Below, piece after piece: positions 52,629 through 60,888 of a stretch of DNA of 64,000 nt. Numbering within the stretch: the stretch's first letter is position 1; each line of letters opens with the position of its first letter. Origin of the DNA: Nocardia asteroides. GTDB lineage: Bacteria > Actinomycetota > Actinomycetes > Mycobacteriales > Mycobacteriaceae. Under the pieces are notes generated by a model. It worked only from the letters and a program-made list of their open reading frames with translations, made no database searches and was not told where the DNA came from. The position numbers and the translations under genes are program-made. The DNA lies in contig NZ_CP089214.1 in assembly GCF_021183625.1 (NCBI RefSeq), positions 248,001 to 312,000 on the forward strand. Direction: 5' to 3'.

Positions 52629-53315
52629 GTGTCCGAGTCCGCTGTGCCCGAGTGCCGGGAAGACCCGCTCGCCGATCTGCCCGAGTCGGTCGATCCCCAG
52701 GTGGCAGGCGGCTTCACGCTGTGGTTCGCCGACCGCCGGTGGGAATGGTCCCCCGAGGTGTACCGGCTACACGGGTATGAACCCGGCGCCGTCGAACCGA
52801 GCACCGAACTGGTCCTCGCGCACAACCACCCCGACGACCGCGACCTGGTCGCCCAGCTGATCGAGCGCGCCCTCACCGACCGCGAACCCTTCTCCGGCAG
52901 GCACCGCATCATCGACACCAACGACTGCGAGCACACCGTGCTCGTCGTCGCCAACCGCATCCTCGACGCCGACGGCGAACCCGTCGGCACCAGCGGCTGC
53001 TACATCGACCTCACCGACACCATCGACGCCGCCGGCCAGGCCGCCGTCAGCGACGTCGTCCCCGAGATCGTCGAATCCCGCGCCGTCATCGAACAGGCCA
53101 AGGGCGTCCTCATGCGGATGTACGGGATCAGCCCCGAACAGGCCTTCAAGGTGCTCTCCTGGCGCTCCCAGGAGACCAACACCAAACTGCGCGCCATCGC
53201 CGCCCAGCTCATCGCCGACCTGCCCCAGGTGCCGCCGCCCCGCCCGGACATCCTGACCGTCTTCGACCACCTGCTGCTGACCGGGCACGAACGCGTCGAG
53301 CCCGCCGCGGACTGA
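52629..53315 (+). CDS. PAS-ANTAR antitermination protein
   Basis: A 228-residue signalling protein. A PAS domain fills about residues 28-135 (WSPEVYRLHGYEPGAVEPS, NRILDADGEPVGTSGCYID), and an ANTAR RNA-binding domain about 150-205 (RAVIEQAKGVLMRMYG, AFKVLSWRSQETNTKLRAIA). ANTAR domains bind dual stem-loops in mRNA leaders and allow read-through of terminators. It follows the response regulator by 39 bases. GTG 52629. Confidence 0.85.
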   Translation: MSESAVPECREDPLADLPESVDPQVAGGFTLWFADRRWEWSPEVYRLHGYEPGAVEPSTELVLAHNHPDDRDLVAQLIERALTDREPFSGRHRIIDTNDCEHTVLVVANRILDADGEPVGTSGCYIDLTDTIDAAGQAAVSDVVPEIVESRAVIEQAKGVLMRMYGISPEQAFKVLSWRSQETNTKLRAIAAQLIADLPQVPPPRPDILTVFDHLLLTGHERVEPAAD

Positions 53316-53322
53316 CCGCGGC

Positions 53323-53664
53323 TCAGGCGGGCTGCGCCTCCCGGTACGCCGCCACGATCTCCGACGGGATCCGGCCCCGGCTGGAGATCTCGTGCCCGTT
53401 CTCCTTCGCCCACGCCCGGATCGCCGCCACATCCTCCCGGCTCGCCGACGAACGCCCGCCCCCGGCGTTCTTGCTGCGCGCCGCCTTCCCGGTCCGGCGC
53501 GCGTACGGCGTCCACTGCTCCAGGAATTTCCGCAGCGAACGCGCATTCTCCGCGGAGAGGTCGATCTCGTAGGACACGCCGTCCACCCCGAAAGCCACCA
53601 TTTCATCGGCGGCCGAAATGCCGTCGTAATCGTCCACAACCGTGACAACGACTTTGCGTGCCAT
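53323..53664 (-). CDS. lsr2: Lsr2 nucleoid-associated protein (xenogeneic silencer)
   Basis: A 113-residue Lsr2 homologue: N-terminal oligomerisation part (MARKVVVTVVDDYDG, VSYEIDLSAENARSLRKFL), a basic linker, and a C-terminal DNA-binding part (IRAWAKENGHEISSRGRIP) with the RGR AT-hook-like motif. It coats AT-rich DNA. ATG 53664 is standard. It converges on the PAS-ANTAR gene with 7 bases between stops. Confidence 0.93.
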   Translation of the reverse strand: MARKVVVTVVDDYDGISAADEMVAFGVDGVSYEIDLSAENARSLRKFLEQWTPYARRTGKAARSKNAGGGRSSASREDVAAIRAWAKENGHEISSRGRIPSEIVAAYREAQPA

Positions 53665-53751
53665 GAAGCTCTCCCTCTTCCAGTGCACCGAAAACGCGAC
53701 AGAAACACACTGTAGCGCCAGGGGAGTACACCCCGGAATTCGGCGAACCCT

Positions 53752-54004
53752 TTATGGCAGCCGCGGCGGCCCGCCGCCCGGCAACTCCGGCCCCACCGCC
53801 ACCCCGCTGCCCGGCGTACGCCCGCGACCCCGGCCCAGCCGCTCCCGATAGCGCCCGATCTCCTCGGCAGGCACCACCGGCCGCGGCGCCGAATCCAGGT
53901 GCACGAACAGCGCATCCGCCGGTCCACACCGCGTCCACCACGCCGGAGAGCACGTGATGCCGCTGCGCCGGATCCAGCTCCGGATGATCCGCCCGCTTGC
54001 TCAT
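53752..54004 (-). pseudogene. Frameshifted small gene, unknown family
   Basis: From ATG 54004 a frame reads RADHPELDPAQRHHVLSG and VVDAVWT, then continues sensibly only after a one-base shift near 53920 (ADALFVHLDSAPRP, EEIGRYRERLGR), ending with TAA at 53752. The total of 253 bases is not a multiple of three. I do not recognise the family; it may be the decayed partner of the neighbouring flavoprotein. Confidence 0.4.
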
Positions 54005-54119
54005 CCCGCGAGTCTCGGTGCGCGCCAGCGTCGACGCGTACATCAACCGCCACCGCCGTGATCGCCGCCGCCTGCCGCGCCCGCACCCGGCAGTCACCCG
54101 CGCTGTCGCCGCCGAGCCC

Positions 54120-54799
54120 GGCCACCCGCGCAGCGCGAACCGCGCCTCCCCCGCACCCGCCCACGACCCCGAACTCATCGCCCACGACCCCGAACTCATC
54201 GCCCACGCCGAATTGTGGCTGCCGCCACCGGTGAAACCCCCGCAGATCCGCTCCCGCGTCGCCGCGTCCGCCCGATCCAGCTGCGCGAAACCCGCTCCGA
54301 CCGCAGCGCCCGCGCGATCACCGAACGCCCCCGCATCCTCCGGCACCGACCCGTCCTCGTGGAAGAACGTGGCATACCCGTAATAGGCCGTCTTCGTGAT
54401 CGTCGACCCTTTCGCCACGATCGCGTACGCATTCGAGAATTCCACCCCGGAGAACCGCGCACCCACCCCCCCCGCCATCGACGCACCGTCCCCGCTGTTC
54501 ACATTCGTGCCCAGCGCACCCGACAGGAACGCGCACCCGCCCGACGCCAGCACCACCGCCCCCGCCGCAATTCGATAATCCCGGCCCAGCTGCCGCTGAA
54601 ACCCCGCCGCCCCGCGAACCACGCTGTCCGCGTCGACGAGCAATTCCAGCGCGGGGGAGTGATCCAGAATTCGGACCCCGCTGGTCCCGCAGTACCCCTT
54701 GTCCACCAGCACCACCTCGACCCCCGCCGCCCGCGCGTGCAACGCTGCCCACGCCGCGGCCGGGCCACCCCCTGCACCCCGGAACACCAGTGCGCTCAC
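54120..54799 (-). pseudogene. Decayed FAD-dependent oxidoreductase (fumarate-reductase-type flavoprotein)
   Basis: The minus strand encodes collinear blocks of a flavoprotein: GGGPAAAWAALHARAAGV with VVLVDKGYCGTSG, then ILDHSPALELLVDAD, VVLASGGCAFLSGALG, EFSNAYAIVAKGS, TKTAYYGYATFFHEDGS and ICGGFTGGGSHNSAW. From memory of intact relatives (about 500 or more residues), two internal segments are missing: one after CGTSG and one before ERICGG where a LDRADAATR-like repeat marks the join. A 21-base duplication (AMSSGSW twice) follows, and the C-terminus runs into unrelated sequence. The start is uncertain (GTG 54799). Confidence 0.6.
54159..54200. repeat. 21-base tandem duplication in the decayed flavoprotein gene
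   Basis: The unit GCCCACGACCCCGAACTCAT plus C occurs twice in direct succession (54159-54179, 54180-54200), followed by the first bases of a third copy. On the coding strand it duplicates seven residues. Confidence 0.85.
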
Positions 54800-54825
54800 C
54801 CCGATTCCGGCGCCCCGAGCCCGGC

Positions 54826-54850
54826 GTTTGCCCGACGAAGCCTCGGGTAA
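54826..54850 (+). promoter_or_regulatory. Sigma-F/B-like promoter of the holin-like/DUF3618/DUF4235 operon
   Basis: GTTT at 54826-54829, 15 bases, GGGTAA at 54845-54850, an exact match to the SigF/SigB consensus. It lies 32 bases before the ATG at 54882 and just outside the decayed flavoprotein gene. Confidence 0.75.
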
Positions 54851-54881
54851 CCGCCTCCCGACCGGAGGAGGGATGCGAATC

Positions 54882-55304
54882 ATGACGCACGCCGCACACG
54901 ACCGGAACGGGCCCGCCGACGCCCGCTCGGTCTCCGAACTCGTCGGTACCGCGAGCGAACAGCTCAGCCGCCTCGTCCGCGACGAGATCCGGCTCGCCAC
55001 CCTGGAGATGCAGCAGAAGGGCAAGCGGGTCGGCAAGGGCGCCGGGCTGGCGGGGGCGGGTACCGTCCTCGCGCTCTACGGGGTCGGCGCGCTCGTCGCC
55101 GCCGCCATCATCGGCCTCGCCGAGCCGCTGCCCGCCTGGGCCGCCGCGCTGATCGTCGGTGTCGTGCTGCTCGTCGTCGCCGGCATCCTCGCCCTCGCGG
55201 GCAAGAAGAACGTCCAGAGCGCAACCCCGCCGCTTCCCGAGGCCGCCGTCCACGGCGTGCAGGAGGACGTGGCCACCATCAAGGAAAGGAGCCGCAGGCA
55301 GTGA
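54882..55304 (+). CDS. Phage-holin-superfamily (holin superfamily 6) membrane protein
   Basis: A 140-residue membrane protein. An amphipathic N-terminal helix (SELVGTASEQLSRLVRDEIRLATLEM) precedes two helices (about 55-80 and 85-108) and a soluble C-terminal tail. The family name comes from distant resemblance to phage holins; chromosomal members occur in actinomycete stress operons ahead of DUF3618. GGAGGAGG lies 10 bases before ATG 54882. It shares one operon with the next two genes. Nothing else around it is phage-derived. Confidence 0.83.
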   Translation: MTHAAHDRNGPADARSVSELVGTASEQLSRLVRDEIRLATLEMQQKGKRVGKGAGLAGAGTVLALYGVGALVAAAIIGLAEPLPAWAAALIVGVVLLVVAGILALAGKKNVQSATPPLPEAAVHGVQEDVATIKERSRRQ

Positions 55305-55858
55305 GCCCGGACCCCGAACTCAGCCCGGAGACCGAGAAGGAACTCGTCGCCGCAGGCCGTGACCGCGCCCGCGAGGAGCTCGGCCAGGCCGTCGAGGAGC
55401 TGACCCACAAACTCGACGTCCCCGCCCGCGCCTCGGAGAAGGCGCAGGAGGTCAAGGAGAACGCCGCAGCCACCGCGGCAGGCGCCAAGGACAAGGTCGC
55501 CGACAGCGCCCAGCAGGCGAAGGAGCGCGCCGCCGAAACGGCCGCCGTCGCCAAGGAGCGCGCTACGGAGTCCGCGACCGCCGCCAAGGAGAAGGCAGCG
55601 GAGACCGCCGCCGTGGCAAAGGAGAAGGCGGCCACGACTGCCGCCGTCGCCAAGGAGCGCACGCAGGACGTGGCCACCAAGGCCAAGGAGAGCACCGCGG
55701 CCGCCACGGCCAAGGTCGCCGAGGCCACCCCCGAGCCGGTCGCCCGCGGCGGACGTCAGGCCGTAGACCTGATCCGCGCCAATCCGGTGCCGGTCGCCAT
55801 CGGCGTCGTCAGCGGCGTCGTGCTCTGGCAGGTCCTGCGGAAGCGAGGCAGGCGATGA
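55301..55858 (+). CDS. DUF3618 protein with long Ala/Lys/Glu coiled-coil repeats
   Basis: A 185-residue protein. The N-terminal 40 residues are DUF3618 (ARAEELGQAVEEL-like helix). Residues about 45-140 are 11-residue-type repeats of AKEKAAET/AKERATES, like LEA or apolipoprotein amphipathic helices. A C-terminal membrane helix follows (PVAIGVVSGVVLWQVL). It may coat the membrane in stress or desiccation. GTGA and ATGA overlaps tie it to its neighbours. Confidence 0.85.
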   Translation: MSPDPELSPETEKELVAAGRDRAREELGQAVEELTHKLDVPARASEKAQEVKENAAATAAGAKDKVADSAQQAKERAAETAAVAKERATESATAAKEKAAETAAVAKEKAATTAAVAKERTQDVATKAKESTAAATAKVAEATPEPVARGGRQAVDLIRANPVPVAIGVVSGVVLWQVLRKRGRR

Positions 55859-56115
55859 AGCTCGCGTACAAACCGCTCGGGCTCGGCGTCAGCGTCCTCG
55901 GCGGCCTGCTCGCCAACTTCGTCTTCGGCAAGATCTGGCAGGCCGTCAGCGGCGAGGACGAAGCGCCGCACGCCACCTCCGAGGACTACGGCTGGCGCGA
56001 AGTCCTGCTCGCCGCCGCCATCCAGGGCGCCGTCTTCGGCCTGGTGAAAACCGCCATCGACCGGGCCGGAGCCACCGGATTCCAGGCCGTCACCGGCACC
56101 TGGCCGGAGGACTGA
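55855..56115 (+). CDS. DUF4235 small membrane protein
   Basis: An 86-residue protein of the DUF4235 family with two hydrophobic segments (LGVSVLGGLLANFVFGKIW and LLAAAIQGAVFGLVKTAID) around a charged loop. It is the last gene of the sigma-F/B-like operon. Function unknown. Confidence 0.85.
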   Translation: MKLAYKPLGLGVSVLGGLLANFVFGKIWQAVSGEDEAPHATSEDYGWREVLLAAAIQGAVFGLVKTAIDRAGATGFQAVTGTWPED

Positions 56116-56120
56116 GACGA

Positions 56121-56147
56121 CGTTCACGCAGTTCGGCTGCGTGAACG
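56121..56147. terminator. Hairpin terminator after the DUF4235 gene
   Basis: CGTTCACGCAG (56121-56131) pairs perfectly with CTGCGTGAACG (56137-56147) across a five-base TTCGG loop, six bases after the DUF4235 stop. No T tract follows. Confidence 0.7.
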
Positions 56148-56162
56148 GGTCGATCCCGGGTA
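56139..56162 (+). promoter_or_regulatory. Weak sigma-F/B-like promoter candidate for dps
   Basis: GCGT at 56139-56142 and GGGTA at 56158-56162 with a 15-base spacer fit only the relaxed GNNT form. The -10 lies 47 bases before ATG 56210. The -35 overlaps the preceding hairpin. Confidence 0.35.
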
Positions 56163-56209
56163 GCCAAGCCAATGGATATCGGGACCGACGACGAGAGAGA
56201 GGTACAGCA

Positions 56210-56689
56210 ATGTCGCAACCCATCACCAGCACCCTCGAGGCCGAACAGCAGCGCATCGCCGGTGAGGCCCTGCGCGCCACCGTCGTCGACCTCATCGACC
56301 TTTCCCTGATCGCCAAGCAGGCGCACTGGAACGTCGTGGGCCGGAACTTCCGATCGGTGCACCTCGCCCTCGACGAGCTGGTGGTCGCCGCCCGCGAGTT
56401 CACCGACGCCGCCGCCGAGCGCGCCACCGCCATCGGCGTCAGCCCGGACGGCCGGGCCTCCACGGTCGCCCGCGACAGCGTGACGGAAGGCTACCCGGAC
56501 GGCTGGCAGAAGGACACCGACGTCATCAACGGCGTCGTCACCAACCTGACCGCCGTCATCCGCGGCCTCCGCGAGCGCATCGACGCCACCGAGAAGGCCG
56601 ATCCGGTCACCCAGGATCTCATCATCGAGATCGCCGGGCGGCTGGAGCAGCTGCACTGGATGTGGCAGGCCCAGGTCGCCGACGCCTGA
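56210..56689 (+). CDS. dps: Dps-family ferritin-like DNA-protection protein
   Basis: A 159-residue Dps. The ferroxidase ligands lie in AKQAHWNVVGRNFRSVHLALDELV (His, His, Asp, Glu), shared between subunits in the dodecamer. It oxidises Fe(II) with peroxide, stores iron and shields DNA in stress. AGAGAGAGGTA before ATG 56210 decides the start over 56141. A very strong hairpin follows the gene. Confidence 0.92.
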   Translation: MSQPITSTLEAEQQRIAGEALRATVVDLIDLSLIAKQAHWNVVGRNFRSVHLALDELVVAAREFTDAAAERATAIGVSPDGRASTVARDSVTEGYPDGWQKDTDVINGVVTNLTAVIRGLRERIDATEKADPVTQDLIIEIAGRLEQLHWMWQAQVADA

Positions 56690-56700
56690 CATCGGCCGAT

Positions 56701-56736
56701 CGAACCGCCCGCGAGCTCCGGCTCGCGGGCGGTTCG
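56701..56736. terminator. Strong bidirectional terminator between dps and the esterase gene
   Basis: A perfect 16-base-pair stem: 56701-56716 pairs with 56721-56736 around a TCCG loop, then GCGTTT. It lies between two convergent genes and can end both. Confidence 0.85.
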
Positions 56737-56741
56737 GCGTT

Positions 56742-57965
56742 TCAGGGCCGGGGGAGGGGAGGGGCGGCGGCGAGCCAGCGGCGCAGCGCCTCGTGTACCG
56801 CCTCGTCGTTGAGCAGCGTGAAGTGATTGGCGCCCGGCAGGTGCAGCCCGTTCTCCGGCTCGAACGCGATCCGGCGGGCACGGCCACGCCCGGAGCCGCT
56901 CGGCGTGAGGACCAGGCCGTCGCCGACGATGCGGCCGAGCGGGTTCTTCGGGTTGCGGATGATCGACGCCGTCACGAAGTAGTGCTCGACACCGGGCAGC
57001 AGCGGCACCTCCTGCTGCACCCGGCGGGTGAGCGCGTCGATGTCGAGATCGGTCCAATCCTCGTCCACCAGCGAACCCTGCCGCAGGTCGCGGATCCCGG
57101 CACTGCGCCTGCGCAGCAGCCGCCCGAACGGCCTGGTCTCCGGCAGCTTCACCAGCCCCGCCGACACCACGTGCACGAACTGCTCCAGCGGCGCGCCCAG
57201 GTGCGGCGAACCGAGACAGACGATCTGCCGAACGAGCCGCACCCACGCGGCACCTTCGGCGGCGGCGAGATGGCAGGCCGCGCGGGCCACCAGCCCGCCC
57301 ATCGAGTGCCCGACCAGCGCGATCCGGCGCAGCGGAACCGGCCAGGCGCGCTGCGTCCGCTCCAGCAGGTCGGCGAGTTCGCGCGCGTTCTCCGAGATGT
57401 GCAGCCCGCTGTTGAATCGCACCGCCGCCGTCGCGCAGGGCAGCTCTTCGGCGAGCCGCTCGGCGTAGCCGGGGGTGCCGCCGCGGCGCCAGGCGTGCTC
57501 GGTCTCGACCAGGCCGTGCACGAAGACGACGAGGGTGTCGTGCGGCGAGCCGAGTTCCTCCGGGGCCACCGGCTGCCCGTCGACGCGGAACGACATGGGG
57601 CCCGTCAGGACGGGATTCTGCTCGGCCAGCCGGTCGCCGATCAGCCCGGACAGCACGCCGAGCAGCCCCGCGCCGAAGACCGTGCGGGAGGGTGGCTCGC
57701 CGTTCGGCAGGTCGGCGGTGCGCTCGGCGACCCGGCCCGCGGTCTCGGCGACGGTGCCGACGATCGCGTAGACACCGTCGGCGATGGCATCGTGGGCGAC
57801 CTGGACGGGGGCGGCGGCGGGCCCGACGCCCCAGCGCACCGCCGTGAAGACGCGGTCGGCGACAGCCCGGTGAACAGTGGCGATGCCCGCGACAGCGCCG
57901 CCGAGCTCGTCGCCGGCGAGGCGGGCGAGGGCGCGGACTTCCGCGCGTCGCTGGTCCTCGTACAT
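56742..57965 (-). CDS. Alpha/beta hydrolase (lipase/PGAP1-like)
   Basis: A 407-residue alpha/beta hydrolase. A helical N-terminal part (about 1-110) precedes the catalytic domain with FVHGLVETEHAW, nucleophile GHSMGGLVARAA and a C-terminal His in LPGANHFTLLND. It resembles the PGAP1/lipase-type hydrolases of actinomycetes. No signal peptide is evident. ATG 57965 is chosen because upstream sequence is AT-rich and lacks coding bias. The promoter is likely in the low-GC stretch at 57980-58025. Confidence 0.82.
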   Translation of the reverse strand: MYEDQRRAEVRALARLAGDELGGAVAGIATVHRAVADRVFTAVRWGVGPAAAPVQVAHDAIADGVYAIVGTVAETAGRVAERTADLPNGEPPSRTVFGAGLLGVLSGLIGDRLAEQNPVLTGPMSFRVDGQPVAPEELGSPHDTLVVFVHGLVETEHAWRRGGTPGYAERLAEELPCATAAVRFNSGLHISENARELADLLERTQRAWPVPLRRIALVGHSMGGLVARAACHLAAAEGAAWVRLVRQIVCLGSPHLGAPLEQFVHVVSAGLVKLPETRPFGRLLRRRSAGIRDLRQGSLVDEDWTDLDIDALTRRVQQEVPLLPGVEHYFVTASIIRNPKNPLGRIVGDGLVLTPSGSGRGRARRIAFEPENGLHLPGANHFTLLNDEAVHEALRRWLAAAPPLPRP

Positions 57966-58090
57966 GGGGTTCAGTGTACAGGTGTGCACCAGATAGTTAT
58001 CGTATAAATATTGCATGTATGCGACTATGCGCATCAATCAAGATGGCCTCCATCAACAACAAGGAACAACCGGCCAGGACAAGAGGGGGC

Positions 58091-58810
58091 TCAGGGAAGT
58101 TGGGTGATCGTGTACCACAGCAGCGCGAGGGTTCCCGCCATGAAAAGGGGAGCGAGCACCCAGGTCTCGACCTTGTTGCCGGTGCGGCTGATGATCTCGA
58201 TCCCGAGCCGCTTCCGGTACGGCCAGAGCAGGGGGCACCCGCGGTCGGTGAGGCAGTCGCCGAGGATGTGCACCAGGCAGCCGAGCGCGACGCAGAACGG
58301 TAGCCACGGGGGAGCGTCGGAGATCCAGTGCGTCATGGCGAAGGTGCCGCCGAGGGCGAGCGCCAGGACCGTGCCCCAGGCGCGGATGCCCTTGCCGGGC
58401 GGGCAGAGGTGCAGTGCTCGGACCGCGAGCGCGAGCAGGACGAAGACCAGGCCGAGGGTGAAGGGCCGGCCGAGGTAGGTCATGCCCGCCCAGGTGCCGA
58501 TGCCGGCGAGGGCGACGAAGAAGAACGAGTGCGTGGCTTTGCGGTGGCCGCCCGCGATCCAGGAGACGACCGTGCAGAAGAGCTCGGAGACCGGACCGAG
58601 GGTGTTGGCGATGGTGCCGTCGGGGTGGTCCATGTCGGGCAGCAGCGCGGCGCCCGCGGTGAGGAAGACGCCGAGTAGCAGGTCGACGGTTCCGAGGTGG
58701 TGGTCGCCGACGACGTCGATCACGGGGTACGTCAACACCGACACCGGGAGGGCGGCCGCGGCCGCCGACCAGCCGAGCGCGCCGCTGGTCGCATGAGAAT
58801 GTCCGAGCAC
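58091..58810 (-). CDS. DUF457 (YdjM-type) membrane-bound metal-dependent hydrolase
   Basis: A 239-residue membrane protein. N-terminal HSHATSG, then PDMDHPDGTIA and GGHRKATHSFF give the His/Asp metal-binding set of the DUF457/YdjM family, with four to five membrane helices. E. coli YdjM is LexA-controlled; the substrate of the family is unknown. Confidence 0.87.
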   Translation of the reverse strand: MLGHSHATSGALGWSAAAAALPVSVLTYPVIDVVGDHHLGTVDLLLGVFLTAGAALLPDMDHPDGTIANTLGPVSELFCTVVSWIAGGHRKATHSFFFVALAGIGTWAGMTYLGRPFTLGLVFVLLALAVRALHLCPPGKGIRAWGTVLALALGGTFAMTHWISDAPPWLPFCVALGCLVHILGDCLTDRGCPLLWPYRKRLGIEIISRTGNKVETWVLAPLFMAGTLALLWYTITQLP

Positions 58811-59206
58811 GCGTCCACGTTATCGATCTTGGTTCACGTGCGGTTCACCGGGGAGAGCGCGGTTAGTTGACATAATGTAGATTATCGGCGTTTTTACGAC
58901 CTGGCGTTTGGGGCGCTGGAATGGCATTCGCTGTGCAGCTGCCCTCTGTGCCGAGTTGCACGGTTTCCCGGGTCTCTCGACCTTTGCCTCGCCCGTAAAT
59001 GCTCGATGGCCGCGATGGTGACCGACTTGCACTGCGGCAACCGCCCTCCTCCGATGTGTCACAGTGACGCTCCACATCCCCCCATTTACGTCACAGTGAC
59101 GTTTTTCCCACGCCACGCGGGAACGCGGCAAAACCCGTTGCCGGTCGATTGCTGGACGCTAGGCTCGTCGCATTGTGCTGTGCATCACACCAAGGAGGTG
59201 GTGGCC
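58811..59206. other. 396-base intergenic region with tandem operators
   Basis: No credible gene. Near the left end TTGACATAATG and an ATAAT-GTAG-ATTAT dyad lie in an AT-rich patch (58866-58890). On the right are two copies of GTCACAGTGAC, described separately. The region presumably holds promoters for the downstream lipoprotein gene. Confidence 0.5.
59058..59100. promoter_or_regulatory. Tandem GTCACAGTGAC operators
   Basis: Two palindromes GTCAC-A-GTGAC at 59058-59068 and 59090-59100, with centres 32 bases apart (about three helical turns). The second extends to ACGTCACAGTGACGT. They lie 107-149 bases before the GTG at 59207. Confidence 0.65.
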
Positions 59207-60811
59207 GTGCGGGATCGGAGCCGAGTGGTGATCGGGCTGGCGGTGGCGGCGGTGCTCGTCGTCGGGTCCTGCGCGCAGGAGGACTCGGGCGGAGGGACGG
59301 CGTCCTCGAGCTCGGCCCCGCCGAGCGGCACGGCGCAGGAGTCGCCGGGCCAGGTGGCCGGTGTCGCCATCCCGGACGGGCAGATCGACAACGCGGTCGG
59401 CAAGCTGGATCGGATCGCCGAGGAGCTGATGGCCTCGTCGAAGATCCCGGGCATGGCGATCGCGGTGGTGCACGGCGGCAAGGTCGTGTACAGCAAGGGG
59501 TTCGGGGTGCGGGATGTGACGACGGGGCAGCCGGTGGACGCGGGGACGGTGTTCCAGCTGGCGTCGGTGTCGAAGCCGCTGGGCTCGACGGTGGTGGCGC
59601 GTGAGGTGGCGGCGGGCCGGGTGGCGTGGGATACGCCGGTGAAGAAGCTGTCGCCGGGGTTCGCGCTGAATGATCCGTACGTGACGGAGAACGTGACGAT
59701 CGGGGATCTGTACTCGCACCGGTCGGGGCTGCCGGATCACGCGGGCGACCTGCTGGAGGATCTGGGGTACGACCGCGGGCAGGTGCTGGAGCGGCTGCGA
59801 CAGCTGCCGCTGGACACGTTCCGTGATTCCTACGCCTACACCAACTACGGGCTGACGGCGGCCGCGGTGGCGGTGGCCGAGGCGGCGGGCACCTCGTGGG
59901 AGGAGCTGTCGCAGCGGGAGATCTACGAACCGCTCGGGATGGCGTCGACGAGTTCGCGGTACAGCGACTTCGTGAGCCGCCCGGATCGCGCGGTCGGGCA
60001 CGTGCTGGTGGACGGTGCGTACAAGCCCGCCGATCCGCCGCGGCAGCCGGATCCGCAGGCGCCGGCGGGCGGGGTGAGCTCGTCGGTGGACGACATGGCG
60101 CGCTGGATGACGATGATGCTGGCGGACGGGGCGTTCGAGGGCAAGGAGATCGTGCCGTCGGGCGCGCTGCTGCCCGCGGTGTCGCCGCAGGCGATGTCGG
60201 CTCCCCCGGCGTCGCCGGATTCGCGGGCGGGGTTCTACGGGTTCGGTTTCAATGTGGGGACCTCGCCGGCCGGGCGGGTGACGCTGGGGCACTCGGGGGC
60301 GTTCAACCGGGGTGCGGGGACGGCGTTCACATTGATCCCGTCGGCCGATGTGGGGATCGTGACGCTGACGAACGCGGCGCCGGTGGGGATTCCGGAGACG
60401 CTGAACGCGGAGTTCGCGGATCTGGTGCAGTTCGGGGAGGTGCGGGAGGACTGGCGGGAGCTGTACGCGGGGGCGTTCGAGCAGTTGAACGCGCCGTCCG
60501 GGGATCTGGCCGGCAAGGAGCCGCCGTCGAACGCGAAGCCGGCGGGGCCGCTGCAGGAGTACGCGGGCACCTATGACAACGCCTATTTCGGGCCCGCGGT
60601 GGTGTCGGTGGACAACGGTGCGCTGGTGTTGACGATGGGGCCGGCGGCGGTGCGGATGCCGATGCGGCACTGGGACGGGGACAAGTTCGTGTTCTCGCCG
60701 CAGGGTGAGGGGGCGAATCCGGGGTCGGTGTCGGTGGCGCGATTCGAGGGGAATCGGCTGATCCTGTCGTACTACGAGGAGGAGGGGTTGGGGATGTTTG
60801 TGCGGCCGTGA
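59207..60811 (+). CDS. Lipoprotein serine hydrolase (class C beta-lactamase-like)
   Basis: A 534-residue exported lipoprotein. The signal peptide ends in VVGSC with Cys22 as the lipid anchor. The beta-lactamase/esterase domain has SVSK (Ser120, Lys123), YTN (Tyr211, Asn213) and HSG (His362-Gly364). A C-terminal lipocalin-like domain (about 430-534) is common in these proteins. It may be a D,D-peptidase, esterase or beta-lactam-binding protein. AAGGAGG eight bases before GTG 59207 decides the start. Confidence 0.87.
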   Translation: MRDRSRVVIGLAVAAVLVVGSCAQEDSGGGTASSSSAPPSGTAQESPGQVAGVAIPDGQIDNAVGKLDRIAEELMASSKIPGMAIAVVHGGKVVYSKGFGVRDVTTGQPVDAGTVFQLASVSKPLGSTVVAREVAAGRVAWDTPVKKLSPGFALNDPYVTENVTIGDLYSHRSGLPDHAGDLLEDLGYDRGQVLERLRQLPLDTFRDSYAYTNYGLTAAAVAVAEAAGTSWEELSQREIYEPLGMASTSSRYSDFVSRPDRAVGHVLVDGAYKPADPPRQPDPQAPAGGVSSSVDDMARWMTMMLADGAFEGKEIVPSGALLPAVSPQAMSAPPASPDSRAGFYGFGFNVGTSPAGRVTLGHSGAFNRGAGTAFTLIPSADVGIVTLTNAAPVGIPETLNAEFADLVQFGEVREDWRELYAGAFEQLNAPSGDLAGKEPPSNAKPAGPLQEYAGTYDNAYFGPAVVSVDNGALVLTMGPAAVRMPMRHWDGDKFVFSPQGEGANPGSVSVARFEGNRLILSYYEEEGLGMFVRP

Positions 60812-60888
60812 CCGTTGATCGCTCTATGGCCGCGGGGTGTGACGCGGGTAACCTGGTCGAAAAGTTCGGCAGAAGGTGACGGAGCTTG

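Noticed and set aside
54882..56115. Holin-like protein as sign of a prophage
   Set aside because: No integrase, lysin or structural genes nearby; the family is common in chromosomal stress operons.
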